DNA of 64,000 nt. Source: Nocardia acididurans (GTDB lineage: Bacteria > Actinomycetota > Actinomycetes > Mycobacteriales > Mycobacteriaceae). Of the stretch, positions 16,862 through 25,691 are shown in pieces. A program made the position numbers and the translations under genes. Within the stretch, counting starts at the first letter, position 1, and the number at the start of each line of letters is the position of its first letter. The stretch spans positions 62,001 through 126,000 of the forward strand of contig NZ_JAERRJ010000007.1 of the NCBI RefSeq assembly GCF_016741815.1. The letters are read 5' to 3'. The notes beneath the pieces were generated by a model. The model was not told the origin of the DNA. It searched no databases and saw nothing but the letters and a program-made list of their open reading frames with translations.

Positions 16862-18679
16862 TCAGGCGAGCAGCGCCTCGGCCGGGTCGGCCACGGCGTC
16901 CCGGCGCGAAAGCCGCTTGGCGTACAGGCGATGGATCTCGAGCATGGTGTAGTCCGGTCGCGTGCCGTCGGCGTATCGCACGACCGACAGCAGGTGGGCG
17001 TCCACCAGTTCGTCGAGCGCATCCGCCCCGGCTCCGTTCGCCAGACCCGGCAGGGTGACCGTGGTGAACAGCTCCCGGGGTGAGAGGGTGGCTCCCAGGT
17101 GGCGCAGGACGGCCGTGGCACACGGTGTCAGCCGATCGACGGAGACATCGATGCTGTGGCTGATATCCAGTGTGCCGTAGCTGTATTCGCGCAGCCGCCG
17201 GTCCTCGTCGGACAGCCGGGCGAGTTGCTGGGTGATGGTCCAGCGCGGGCGGGCGGCCAGTCGGGCCGCGACCGCCTGCAGTGCCAGCGGTATGCCCGAA
17301 CAACATCGGGCCAGCGCGCTGGTGGCCCACTCCTCGGCGCGCACCCGGTCCGCGCCCAGGACCGCCTCGAAGACCTCGACACTCTCCGACATGGGCAGCT
17401 CCCGCAGCACCACACGGCGAACACTCGTGGTGCCCACCGCGATTCGGCTGGTGATCAGGGTCGCGCCATTCGGGTCGGAGGTCAGCAGCGGGGCGATCTG
17501 CGCATCGGAGGCGGCGTCGTCGAGCACGACCAGCATGCGCCGCCGCGCCACCGCGGCCCGGAAGCGTTCACCGCGGGCCGCCGGATCGGCGGGCACCGGC
17601 TCGCCCAGATCGCGCAGCAGCCGCTCCAGCACGACGATCGGATCCACGGGCGTGGCGGTGCACCCGCCCAGACTCACCTGCACGACACCGCCGGGAAACC
17701 GGTCGTAGGTCAGCTCGGCCACCCGGGAGGCCAGGGCGGACTTGCCGATTCCCGGTCCGCCGGTGATCAGCACCGGGCGGATGCCGTGCCCGGTGTCCTC
17801 GGACAGCGCGTGCCGGACCCGCTCGATATCGGCGGCGCGGCCGCGGAACCAGGTGTGGGCCGGAGATGTCTCGCGCACCAGCGCATCCGAGCGTCTGCGG
17901 GACGAGATCGGTACCACGGGTGCGGTTTCCGGCGCGGACTGCCCGCCCAGGAGGCGGCCGTGCAGTGCGCGCAGGCGCGGACTCGGGTCGACGCCCAGCT
18001 CGCTCGCGAAGGTCCGGCGCATCCGGTCGTAGTGCGAGAGCGCCTGCGCACCACGGTTGTCCAGGTGATACGCCTCGAGCAGCCGCTCGTGCAGATCCTC
18101 GGCCAGCGGGCTCTCGACGAGCGCCTCGCGGATCCCGTCGGCCACCAGTTTGTGATGGCCCTGCCGCAGTTCGGCGTCCGCCCATTCGGTGATGGCCTCG
18201 TGCCGCAGCGGAGCCAGACTGTCGCGGAAACGCCGGGCCCAGTCGCTGTCCACCCCGGCCAGGGGTTCCCCACGCCACATGCCCAGCGCCTGGGTCAGCA
18301 GCCGGGACCGGACCGGGTCGTCGGCGCGGAGTGCGCGGGCCCGGCCGACCAGTTCGCGGAAGCCGGCCAGATCGACCGCGCCGACGGGAGCGAGCACCCG
18401 ATATCCACCGTGATCGCGGTGGATATCGACGGGTGTCTCGAAATGCGCGGTCGCCGTGCGCAGAATTCGGCGCAGCCGGGTCATATAGGTGTAGATGGAA
18501 TTCCGGGCCGATTCCGGTGGGGCGTCCCAGACCCGGTCGACCAGAACATCCATCGATATCGGACGATCGGGTTCGACGAGCAGCGCGGCGAGGATCCCGC
18601 GCTGTTTGGCCGGGCCCACATCGACGGTCCTGCCGTCCACCACCAGGTCCACGGACCCCAGAAGTTTGAATTCGATCAC
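16862..18679 (-). CDS. SARP/AfsR-family transcriptional activator with NB-ARC domain
   Basis: About 605 aa. An OmpR-like winged-helix DNA-binding domain opens with IEFKLLGSVDLVVDGR; a bacterial transcriptional activation domain (about 100-245; DLAGFRELVGRARAL) and an NB-ARC ATPase domain follow, with Walker A GGPGIGKSALA and MLVVLDDAA. It lacks the TPR tail of AfsR. I chose the GTG at 18679, because SARPs begin right before this strand and GGTGGAG precedes it; an ATG at 18727 is in frame but has no ribosome-binding site. It is encoded at the end of the PKS-like operon and is the likely cluster activator, acting at the heptamer repeat near 27168-27185. Confidence 0.93.
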   Translation of the reverse strand: MIEFKLLGSVDLVVDGRTVDVGPAKQRGILAALLVEPDRPISMDVLVDRVWDAPPESARNSIYTYMTRLRRILRTATAHFETPVDIHRDHGGYRVLAPVGAVDLAGFRELVGRARALRADDPVRSRLLTQALGMWRGEPLAGVDSDWARRFRDSLAPLRHEAITEWADAELRQGHHKLVADGIREALVESPLAEDLHERLLEAYHLDNRGAQALSHYDRMRRTFASELGVDPSPRLRALHGRLLGGQSAPETAPVVPISSRRRSDALVRETSPAHTWFRGRAADIERVRHALSEDTGHGIRPVLITGGPGIGKSALASRVAELTYDRFPGGVVQVSLGGCTATPVDPIVVLERLLRDLGEPVPADPAARGERFRAAVARRRMLVVLDDAASDAQIAPLLTSDPNGATLITSRIAVGTTSVRRVVLRELPMSESVEVFEAVLGADRVRAEEWATSALARCCSGIPLALQAVAARLAARPRWTITQQLARLSDEDRRLREYSYGTLDISHSIDVSVDRLTPCATAVLRHLGATLSPRELFTTVTLPGLANGAGADALDELVDAHLLSVVRYADGTRPDYTMLEIHRLYAKRLSRRDAVADPAEALLA

Positions 18680-18784
18680 GTACTCCACCGAAATCGGGAA
18701 ATCAAATCCGTGAACACCGCTGTTCATTTGGTGCCGCCGACCCTAGCACGCGAGCCGAAGCGTGGCATGTCCTGTGCGCCACCA

Positions 18785-19615
18785 TTATTCGGGTCTGTGC
18801 AACCGCACGACGCCGGAGCGCAGCACGCCGGCGGGCAACGCGCGTGCCGGGCGCAACCACCGGGGCGAGCGCCGCCACCGCGCGGCCGCGCGGAAGATCG
18901 ACTCCTCGTCCGCGGCGGTCCACCCGTGGAAGAAGCCGGCGCCGTCGGACGGCGCGAAGGCCCACTGCGCGTCACCGAGGTGGCGCCCCATGGTCCGATT
19001 GACCAGGCGCAGCATGACCGGTGTCCAGAGATCCGTTATCCACCAGTCGATTCCGGCGATGTACAGGATGTCCGACAGGGTCTGCACCTGGGCGGGTTCC
19101 AGATATTGGAGCAGGCCCTCGGTGATCACGAGCGGCTGTCGCGCACCCGCCACGGCGGCCGTGACGAAGGCCTCGCACGCGTCCGGATCGGTGAGGTTCA
19201 CCGGTTGCCGGAGGAGACGGCACCCGGGTTCGTCGGCGGCCAGCGCCGTATTCTTCGCGGTGACGATCCGCGGCAGATCGGCCTCGAACCACAGCAGATC
19301 CGCGGGCAGTTCGAGCCGGTACGGCCGGGTGTCCCAGCCCGCGGCCAGGTTTATCACCCGATCACAACCCGCCGCGAAGGACCGCGCCAGCAGATCATCG
19401 ATCAATTTCGTGCGCACCACCGGCGGCCAGCCGCTACGGCTGCCGGGAACCGCGACTTTGGCGCTCAGCACCGCCGCGCGCAATTTTCCGGCCAGCCGTT
19501 CCGCGATCGGATCGCGGAAAAGCGCGTCGGCCCGCGATGATTCCTCGGCTCGATAGGCCGCCATCCAGATGGCGGTATCCGAGACGTCGAGAATATCCAG
19601 CGATGGATCGGTCAT
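18785..19615 (-). CDS. SAM-dependent methyltransferase, leucine carboxyl methyltransferase (LCMT/PPM) family
   Basis: 276 aa from the ATG at 19615 with AGGAA upstream. The SAM site VINLAAGWDTRPYRLELP and the downstream FEADLP and VITEGLLQYLEP motifs are diagnostic of the LCMT-like family common in mycolata and used for O-methylation in several polyketide clusters (for example TcmP-type). The substrate here is unknown; position in the PKS-like operon suggests tailoring of the product, perhaps a carboxyl or hydroxyl group. Confidence 0.87.
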   Translation of the reverse strand: MTDPSLDILDVSDTAIWMAAYRAEESSRADALFRDPIAERLAGKLRAAVLSAKVAVPGSRSGWPPVVRTKLIDDLLARSFAAGCDRVINLAAGWDTRPYRLELPADLLWFEADLPRIVTAKNTALAADEPGCRLLRQPVNLTDPDACEAFVTAAVAGARQPLVITEGLLQYLEPAQVQTLSDILYIAGIDWWITDLWTPVMLRLVNRTMGRHLGDAQWAFAPSDGAGFFHGWTAADEESIFRAAARWRRSPRWLRPARALPAGVLRSGVVRLHRPE

Positions 19616-19629
19616 ATCCCGCATTCCTG

Positions 19630-20340
19630 TCAGTTCTCCGTCTTTCGCGCCACGCCGATATAGGTGCAGGAAAGATCGCCGGTCTCGCGCATCAGCAGTT
19701 TTCCGTGCCGCTTGCCGAAAATGGTGAGACCACGCAGCTTTCCGAGGGTCCGAAGTCCGGCGGCGTCCAAATACGCGTGCAGTTCCGCGGGTTTGATGAA
19801 GTCGCGCCACAGGTGCGCGCCCTTGGTGCCGGTCTTCATCAGATGCTCCGGCACCCAGATCATGATGACCCGGGCCCGCAGCGTGCGGTTGATGGTGTCG
19901 AAGCAGAACACCCCACCGGGGGCGAGCACCCGCGCGATCTCACTGATCGACCGCGCCGGGTCCACCACGTGCTCGAGGACGTCCACACAGGTCACGATGT
20001 CGAAGGACGCATCCGGATACGGCAGGGCCTCCGCACTGCCGACCCGATAGTCGATACTCTTCCCGGTCTGTTCGGCATGACGGCGAGCCGCCTCGATCAG
20101 GCGCTCCGAGGGATCCACCCCGGAGACGAGAGCGCCACGCGCGGCGAGGAATTCGGTGGTGAAGCCACCGCCGCACCCCACATCGAGGACCCGTTTCCCG
20201 GCCCACTCGCGCACCTGCCTGTCGAAGAAGGCGAAGCGTGGACCCTGAAACGAGGCGAGACCGCTCATCTGCGAATCCTCCGCCCACCAGGATTCGGCGA
20301 ATTGCCCGAAGAAGTGGTTGTCGATACTGCTCTCACTCAT
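19630..20340 (-). CDS. UbiG/UbiE-like class I SAM-dependent methyltransferase
   Basis: 236 aa from the ATG at 20340, one base after the preceding stop; an in-frame extension to 20415 is shadow sequence. Motif I is VLDVGCGGGFTTEFLAARG, motif II-like DIVTCVDVLEHVVDP, and LAPGGVFCFDTINRT corresponds to motif III. The opening IDNHFFGQFAESWW resembles UbiG-type O-methyltransferases acting on phenolic hydroxyls. In this operon it is probably the second tailoring methyltransferase. Confidence 0.88.
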   Translation of the reverse strand: MSESSIDNHFFGQFAESWWAEDSQMSGLASFQGPRFAFFDRQVREWAGKRVLDVGCGGGFTTEFLAARGALVSGVDPSERLIEAARRHAEQTGKSIDYRVGSAEALPYPDASFDIVTCVDVLEHVVDPARSISEIARVLAPGGVFCFDTINRTLRARVIMIWVPEHLMKTGTKGAHLWRDFIKPAELHAYLDAAGLRTLGKLRGLTIFGKRHGKLLMRETGDLSCTYIGVARKTEN

Positions 20341-20341
20341 G

Positions 20342-21547
20342 TCAGACTCGCCTCTCGAGGGTTGCGGCGGGCTCACGCCAGCGCAGACCGTAGGAAATGT
20401 GTTTGCGCTCGGCAATCCGATACGCCAGCCTCGGCCAGACCACCCGCTGCACCGTCTCGCGGGTGCGGATCAGCAGCGGATGTTCCACGGCTCCCGCCCG
20501 GCCGATCACATAGGCGATCCGCTGCATGGGCGCGGTGCGGCGGCGCCGCTCGGATTCGTAATTCCGCAGCGCCACAACAAGATCGACCGCGCCACCCAGA
20601 TGCTCGGCGAGCACGAGCGCGTCCTCGAGCGCCTGGCACGCGCCCTGGCCGATATTGAAGGTGATCGGGTGCGCCGCATCGCCCGCCAGCGTCACACGTC
20701 CGCGGCCCCAGCGCCGATCGGGCTTGCGGTCGAAGACGTCGTTGCGGATGATCGCCGACTCCGGCGTGGCGGCCAGAATATCCGCGACCGGCGGCATCCA
20801 GCCCCGATGGCGTTGTGCGAGGAGGGCTTTCACGTCACCGGTATCCCGGCCACCCGCCGGTCCGTTGGCCACGCTCATCCAGTGCACCCGGCCCGGAGCC
20901 ACGTCATAGAACGCGAAACGGGTTCCGGGACCGAACAATCCGTAGAAGCTGCCGGACGGAATCAGCGGATGCCGGAGTTCGGCGATGCCGCGCCAGGCGA
21001 TATGACCGTTGTAGCGCGGCGCGGACGGCCCGAAGAGCAGCGAGCGCACCGTACTGTGCACCCCATCCGCGCCGATGAGCAGATCACCGTGCGCGGTGCC
21101 GCCGTCGGACAGCTCCACCCGGACCCCAGCGCCGTCCTGCGCCAGCCCGACCACCCCGGCCCCCGACCGCACGGTGACGGCGGGGTGGCCCGCGGCCAGG
21201 GCCGCCATCAGCACCGCGTGCAACGCCGACCGCTGGATCGCCACCGTGGGCGCACCGTAGCGATCGATGAAGTCGGCGACCGGCCACTGCCCGAACAGTT
21301 CGCCGCGCCAGGTGCCGAAGTGGCAGATCCGTTGCACCGGTGCGGTTTCCAGCACCCGATCCAGGACGCCGAGGCGCGCCAGAGCCAGGGCGCCGTTGGT
21401 CCAGATGTGCAGCCCCGCGCCACCGTCGCGCAGGGATTCGGCGCGTTCGAAGACGCTGCTCGCGATGCCGGCCTGCTGCAGGGCCAGGGCCGTGGCCAAG
21501 CCCCCGATTCCGCCGCCCGCGATGAGGACCCTCGGCCGTGCGCTCAT
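20342..21547 (-). CDS. FAD-dependent aromatic hydroxylase-type monooxygenase
   Basis: 401 aa starting at an ATG that overlaps the SnoaL-like stop (ATGA). Class A flavoprotein motifs are complete: VLIAGGGIGGLATALALQQAG, GADGVHSTVR and GDAAHPITFNIGQGACQALEDA. The C-terminus has no extra carrier or thioredoxin domain. Such enzymes hydroxylate phenolic rings or epoxidise polyketides; here it would act on the product of the ketosynthase set. Confidence 0.92.
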   Translation of the reverse strand: MSARPRVLIAGGGIGGLATALALQQAGIASSVFERAESLRDGGAGLHIWTNGALALARLGVLDRVLETAPVQRICHFGTWRGELFGQWPVADFIDRYGAPTVAIQRSALHAVLMAALAAGHPAVTVRSGAGVVGLAQDGAGVRVELSDGGTAHGDLLIGADGVHSTVRSLLFGPSAPRYNGHIAWRGIAELRHPLIPSGSFYGLFGPGTRFAFYDVAPGRVHWMSVANGPAGGRDTGDVKALLAQRHRGWMPPVADILAATPESAIIRNDVFDRKPDRRWGRGRVTLAGDAAHPITFNIGQGACQALEDALVLAEHLGGAVDLVVALRNYESERRRRTAPMQRIAYVIGRAGAVEHPLLIRTRETVQRVVWPRLAYRIAERKHISYGLRWREPAATLERRV

Positions 21548-21984
21548 CCCCGCTTCCTCCGTTTCCTGCCGAAGAATCCGAGCCCGAGCGCCGCCATCAT
21601 GCCGTTGTCCACACCGATGGCCCAGCGCTCGGCCATGCGGTATTCCTCCAGCCGCCACACCACCACGCCCCGGAACTCGACCGGCTCCCCGGTCGGCCGC
21701 ACGCCGAGCAGATCGCCGAGAAACGTTCCGCGCCAGGTGCAATGGATGACGACGTAGTCCTCGTGCGCGCTGGCGGCGTCGATGCTGACGTGCAGATCCG
21801 GGAAGGCGCGGCGCAGTCCGGCGATCGTGTACTTGACGCCCGCGATCCCGTCGGGCGCGCCGGGCAGACCGCCGTGGTCGACCACGTCGGTGCGGTAGTG
21901 CACATCGCAGACCTCGAACTCGCCGCGATTGACGAAGCGGTCGTACACCTCGCGCACCACCGCGAGATTGCGCTCAGCCGACAT
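21544..21984 (-). CDS. SnoaL-like polyketide cyclase / ester cyclase family protein
   Basis: 146 aa of NTF2/SnoaL fold: ERNLAVVREVYDRFVNRGEF, FPDLHVSIDAASAHEDYVVIHCTWRGT and GEPVEFRGVVVWRLEEYRMAERW. Length and pattern fit the SnoaL-like group, which includes aldol cyclases and inactive or hydroxylase relatives. The first eleven bases overlap the KAS III gene and the last four the monooxygenase gene. It may cyclise or bind the polyketide chain. A basic tail (GRKRRKRG) is unusual. Confidence 0.85.
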   Translation of the reverse strand: MSAERNLAVVREVYDRFVNRGEFEVCDVHYRTDVVDHGGLPGAPDGIAGVKYTIAGLRRAFPDLHVSIDAASAHEDYVVIHCTWRGTFLGDLLGVRPTGEPVEFRGVVVWRLEEYRMAERWAIGVDNGMMAALGLGFFGRKRRKRG

Positions 21985-23104
21985 GGGCGGTTCCGTTCGG
22001 TGTCGGCGCTTCCCAGGTCAGCGTGAGCCCCGCGTACAGGTAGCGGCTGGCTTCGACGGCCAGCAGCGCCACCGTGTCGCCCGGCTGGATGCGCCCGCTC
22101 ACCCATCCGGCGTCCAGCGCGATCGGCACGGCGGCCGAACCGGTGGCGCCGACATCGGCCAGGTTCTCCACCATGCTCTTGGCCAGCGCGGCCTGATCGG
22201 CGGCTGAAACACCGGCTGCGGCGAACTCTTTGGCGAAGTACTCGGCATTGCCCTCGGGCACCACGCAGGCGTCGAGGTCGGCCACCGCCAGTCCGGACCT
22301 GGACAGCAGATCCGACAGCCCGGCGGCGAAAACCCGGGGGCCGAACTTCTGCGTGCCGGACACGTCGAGTTTCATCTCCACCAGGCGTTTGCGCCGCACC
22401 TGCTCGGCGGCGGGCGCGTGCGTGCCGCCGCCGATGATCTGCATGCCCGGTTTGCGCGCGCCGCCCAGGCATTGCGTGGCGAAGGCGAATTCGCCTGTGG
22501 GATCAGCGCTTCCGGGCTCTCCGGCACGCAGTATCTGCGCCCCCGCGCCGTCGCCGAAGGTGTAGACGGTGAGCAGGTCGCGCAACCGCAGCGCGCCGGG
22601 ATCCTGGCCGATGAACAGCGGCGCGAACAGTGGCGAGATGGCCTCCGCGCCGATCACGACCGCGGTCCGGTACGTGCCGTCGGCGAGCAGCCGGCGGGCG
22701 TAGTCGAGCCCCTGCACCGCACCGACGCAGCCCGCCCGGAATTCGATGGCGGCACAGCGTTCCAGCCCCAGTTGCTCCTGGACGTAGGTGACGGTCGCGG
22801 GCAGCGGATACTCCGGGCTGGCCGTGGACAGCACTAGCAGATCGATGTCGGCGGCGTCGATCCCGGCGCGAGCGATGGCCTGGCGCGCGGCGGCCACCGC
22901 CATGCCCGAGGTGCCGATCCGATGTGCGCCGGTGGCGGGATCGATGAGCCAGTGCCGGCGCAGCACCTGGATCTCGTCGAGGATGTCGGCGGGTAGTTCG
23001 CCGCACAGCGCGGCCAGGGTTTCGTTGCCGATCGGATCGCCGGGTAGGTGGGCGCCGGTGGCGAGCAGGGACACGTGACGGGTGTCCGATGAGGTATTCA
23101 ACAC
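21974..23104 (-). CDS. KAS III-like thiolase-fold enzyme with altered catalytic triad
   Basis: 376 aa from a GTG at 23104 (AAAGGA nine bases upstream). FabH-type layout, with the catalytic Cys126 in FRAGCVGAVQG. Aligning the C-terminal half with FabH places Glu284 (VVPEGNAEYF) where the VPHQAN His should be, and Ala320 (DVGATGSAAVPIAL) where the GNTSAASVP Asn should be. The Gly-rich loop near the C-terminus is also lost. It is therefore unlikely to do normal decarboxylative condensation. Possible roles are acyl transfer, non-decarboxylative condensation or starter selection, as in other KAS III-like acyltransferases. It lies 14 bases after the KS-beta-like stop. Confidence 0.87.
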   Translation of the reverse strand: MLNTSSDTRHVSLLATGAHLPGDPIGNETLAALCGELPADILDEIQVLRRHWLIDPATGAHRIGTSGMAVAAARQAIARAGIDAADIDLLVLSTASPEYPLPATVTYVQEQLGLERCAAIEFRAGCVGAVQGLDYARRLLADGTYRTAVVIGAEAISPLFAPLFIGQDPGALRLRDLLTVYTFGDGAGAQILRAGEPGSADPTGEFAFATQCLGGARKPGMQIIGGGTHAPAAEQVRRKRLVEMKLDVSGTQKFGPRVFAAGLSDLLSRSGLAVADLDACVVPEGNAEYFAKEFAAAGVSAADQAALAKSMVENLADVGATGSAAVPIALDAGWVSGRIQPGDTVALLAVEASRYLYAGLTLTWEAPTPNGTAHVG

Positions 23105-23118
23105 GGGGACAGGTCCTT

Positions 23119-24417
23119 TCAGCTTGCTGCGGCCAGGCCGACGGCGACCGCCTGCCCTTCGACGCCGCGCGCCAGGGCCAGGGCGCGGCCCGCGGGGGTT
23201 TCCCGCGCCGAGCCCGCGACGACATCGAGATCGCACCCGGGTGCGGCGGTCGAGTGGTTCAGCGTCGACGGGACGACGCCGCTGTAGAGCGACAGGGCGG
23301 CCGCGGCGACATTCATCGCACCGGCGGCGCCGACCAGGTGGCCGACCTGCGGTTTGCAACTGGTGACCGCGAGCTTTTCCGCCTCGACGCCCAAAGCCGT
23401 TCGCAGCGCCCGCATTTCGGAAAGGTCACCGGAGGGCGTCCCGGAGCCGTGGGCGAGCACCCGGTCGAACGGCCCGCGCACGGCGTCGATATCGCGCAGG
23501 GCGGCGGCGTCCGTGCGGGCCTGTGCGATCGCGCGCACCAGGCCGCGCCCGTCGGCGGCACAGCCCGGCGCGCGCACGCTGTCGTTGCCCGATCCCACGC
23601 CGGTGATCTCGGCGTAGCAGCGCGCGCCACGCGCCAGGGCGTGTTCACGCTCCTCCAGGACCAGCACCACCCCGCCCTCGCCCAGGACCGCGCCGTCATG
23701 GTCGCGGTCGAAGGGCCGGCACGCCCGCTCCCCCAGCTCGTTTCGGCGGGTCAGCAGGCCGAGGCCGTCCATCTTGGACATGGCCCACCAGGTGGTCGCG
23801 TCATCGCAGCCACCGGCGACGGCGAGATCGGCCTCGCCGCGCCGGATCGCCCGCATGGCCCGGCCGATGGCCATCGCGCCCGCGTCGGCGGCCCCCGCGT
23901 AGTAGGCGTTGGGGCCGCGAATGCCGAACATCAGCGAGATGTGGAAGCAGGCGGCGCTCTGCAGGCCCTCGACGTAGATCAGCGGCGGAATCATCGACGG
24001 GGCGAGTTCGCCGATGAGCCGGATGCTGGACGCGCTGTCCACATTGCGGATGCCCACGATGCCCGCGATGAGCGGGTCGAGATCGCAGACGTCCTTGTTG
24101 CCGCCCAGATACAGCCCGGCGCGCATGCCCAGCGCATCGGTGTCCAGCCCCGCGTCGCCGAGCGCGAGTGCGGCGGCAGCGATACCGAATTGGTCACCGC
24201 GCGTGGACATTCGAATTGTGCGCGCTTTCATGTAGCGCGCCGCGTCGAAGTCGGGGATCTCCGCGCCGATCCGGGTGCGCAGCGGTGCGGTGTCGTAGGA
24301 GCGCAGCGGCGCGACCCCGCTGCGTCCGTCCACGATCGCGTCCCACGTCGCCGTGACGCCCTCCCCGAGCGCGGTCACCAGGCCGATTCCGGTGATCACC
24401 ACACGCCGTGTGCTCAT
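23119..24417 (-). CDS. Ketosynthase homologue lacking the active-site Cys (KS-beta / chain-length-factor-like)
   Basis: 432 aa in KAS II fold. The region that normally reads TACATG is GAADAG here, so the nucleophile Cys is Ala177 and no other Cys sits nearby. Both later His motifs remain: LAHGSGTPSGD and KPQVGHLVGAAGAMNV. Its start overlaps the active ketosynthase stop (ATGA), the arrangement of KS-alpha/KS-beta heterodimers in type II PKS. Classical chain-length factors have Gln at this site; Ala is unusual. Inferred role: non-condensing partner that sets chain length or starter choice. A stand-alone decarboxylase-like function cannot be excluded. Confidence 0.88.
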   Translation of the reverse strand: MSTRRVVITGIGLVTALGEGVTATWDAIVDGRSGVAPLRSYDTAPLRTRIGAEIPDFDAARYMKARTIRMSTRGDQFGIAAAALALGDAGLDTDALGMRAGLYLGGNKDVCDLDPLIAGIVGIRNVDSASSIRLIGELAPSMIPPLIYVEGLQSAACFHISLMFGIRGPNAYYAGAADAGAMAIGRAMRAIRRGEADLAVAGGCDDATTWWAMSKMDGLGLLTRRNELGERACRPFDRDHDGAVLGEGGVVLVLEEREHALARGARCYAEITGVGSGNDSVRAPGCAADGRGLVRAIAQARTDAAALRDIDAVRGPFDRVLAHGSGTPSGDLSEMRALRTALGVEAEKLAVTSCKPQVGHLVGAAGAMNVAAAALSLYSGVVPSTLNHSTAAPGCDLDVVAGSARETPAGRALALARGVEGQAVAVGLAAAS

Positions 24418-25691
24418 GAGCCGACCTTTCCGAGGACGAGGCTGGTGTTGGAGCCACCGAAGGCCAGGGCGTTGACCAGCACCGCGCGCACCGGCATGGC
24501 CCGCGCCGTATGCGGTACGTAGTCCAGATCCAAAGCGCGGTCCGGAGTGTCGAGGTTGATGGTGGGCGGCACCAGGGACTCCCGCATGGCGCCCAGACCC
24601 GCCACCACGTTCAGGGCCGCCGACGCCGCGGTGAGATGCCCGGCCATGGACTTCGGGGAACTGACCACCAGGCGGTAGGCGTCGTCGCCGAATACCTTTT
24701 TGATGGCCCGGGTTTCGGACAGGTCGTTGCCCGGCGTCCCGGTGCCGTGCGCGACCACGTAGTCGATTCCGCCTGTGCCCAGGCCGGATTCGGCGATCGC
24801 GCCCTCCATGGCCTCGGTGGCTCCCGCACCGTCGGGCGGGGAATCGGTGATGCGCCAGGCGTTCAGGGTGGAGGAGAAGCCGAGGATCTCGCCGTGCACC
24901 CGCGCACCGCGCGCACGCGCCGAGTCGAGATCCTCCAGCACGAACGCGCCCGCGCCCTCACCGAGCACGAATCCGGACCGGTGCGCGTCGAAGGGCCGCG
25001 AACCCGCCTGCGGGGCATCGTTGTACTTGTCGGTGAGCGCGCCCAGCACGCCGAAGCCGACGATATCGGCCCACGCGGTCAGCGAGTCGTAGCCGCCCGC
25101 CACCATCAGGTCGGCATCGCCCTCCTGCACGAGCCGGAAGGCCTCGCCGAGGGCGTGCCCGGAACCCGCACAGGCCGTATGGATTCCGACCATCGGCCCG
25201 GTGGCGCAGAGCAGGCGCGCCATGGCATTGAGCGGCACATTCTGATCACCGGTCAGCACTTCGCCGGGGGCCTGGGTGACGAACGCGTCCGATCGTCCGG
25301 AGTCGCTGCGGGCGCGGGCGATTCGCAGCAGCAGTTCGACACTCGGACGCCCCACGCTGGCGCCCATGGCCACACCGCGGCGATCCGGGTCATAGCTGCC
25401 CGGCGCCGAATCCGCCAGTCCCGCATCGCGGATCGCCTCGGTCACCGCCGCCAGGCCGAACAGGCCGGGCCGGTTGACCCAGCGGCGGTCCGCCTGCGCG
25501 GCGATGGCGGACGCGGGATCGAACTCCTCGGGAACCTGACCGGCGATGCGCACCGGGAACGTGGTGCTGTCGAAGGTGGTCAACCGCCGGATTCCGCTGC
25601 GCCCGGCAATGAGGTTCGCCCAGGTGGTCGGCGCGTCGACCCCGAGGGGCGTGACCGCGCCCATCCCGGTGATGACGACGCGCCTGTTCAC
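24414..25691 (-). CDS. Beta-ketoacyl-ACP synthase (KAS II / KS-alpha type), catalytically complete
   Basis: 425 aa. The nucleophile is Cys174 in HTACAGSGHALGEA; His motifs are VAHGTGTPGNDLSET and KSMAGHLTAASAALNVV, giving the full Cys-His-His set plus the Lys. The start overlaps the ACP stop and the stop overlaps the start of the Cys-less partner. It is the condensing enzyme of the cluster, extending ACP-bound chains with malonyl units provided by the co-encoded transacylase. Confidence 0.92.
   Translation of the reverse strand: MNRRVVITGMGAVTPLGVDAPTTWANLIAGRSGIRRLTTFDSTTFPVRIAGQVPEEFDPASAIAAQADRRWVNRPGLFGLAAVTEAIRDAGLADSAPGSYDPDRRGVAMGASVGRPSVELLLRIARARSDSGRSDAFVTQAPGEVLTGDQNVPLNAMARLLCATGPMVGIHTACAGSGHALGEAFRLVQEGDADLMVAGGYDSLTAWADIVGFGVLGALTDKYNDAPQAGSRPFDAHRSGFVLGEGAGAFVLEDLDSARARGARVHGEILGFSSTLNAWRITDSPPDGAGATEAMEGAIAESGLGTGGIDYVVAHGTGTPGNDLSETRAIKKVFGDDAYRLVVSSPKSMAGHLTAASAALNVVAGLGAMRESLVPPTINLDTPDRALDLDYVPHTARAMPVRAVLVNALAFGGSNTSLVLGKVGS

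Noticed and set aside
17099..19540. 813-aa open frame on the plus strand opposite the SARP and methyltransferase genes
   Set aside because: Low-complexity Arg/Gly/His/Gln product typical of antisense frames in GC-rich DNA; real domains are on the minus strand.
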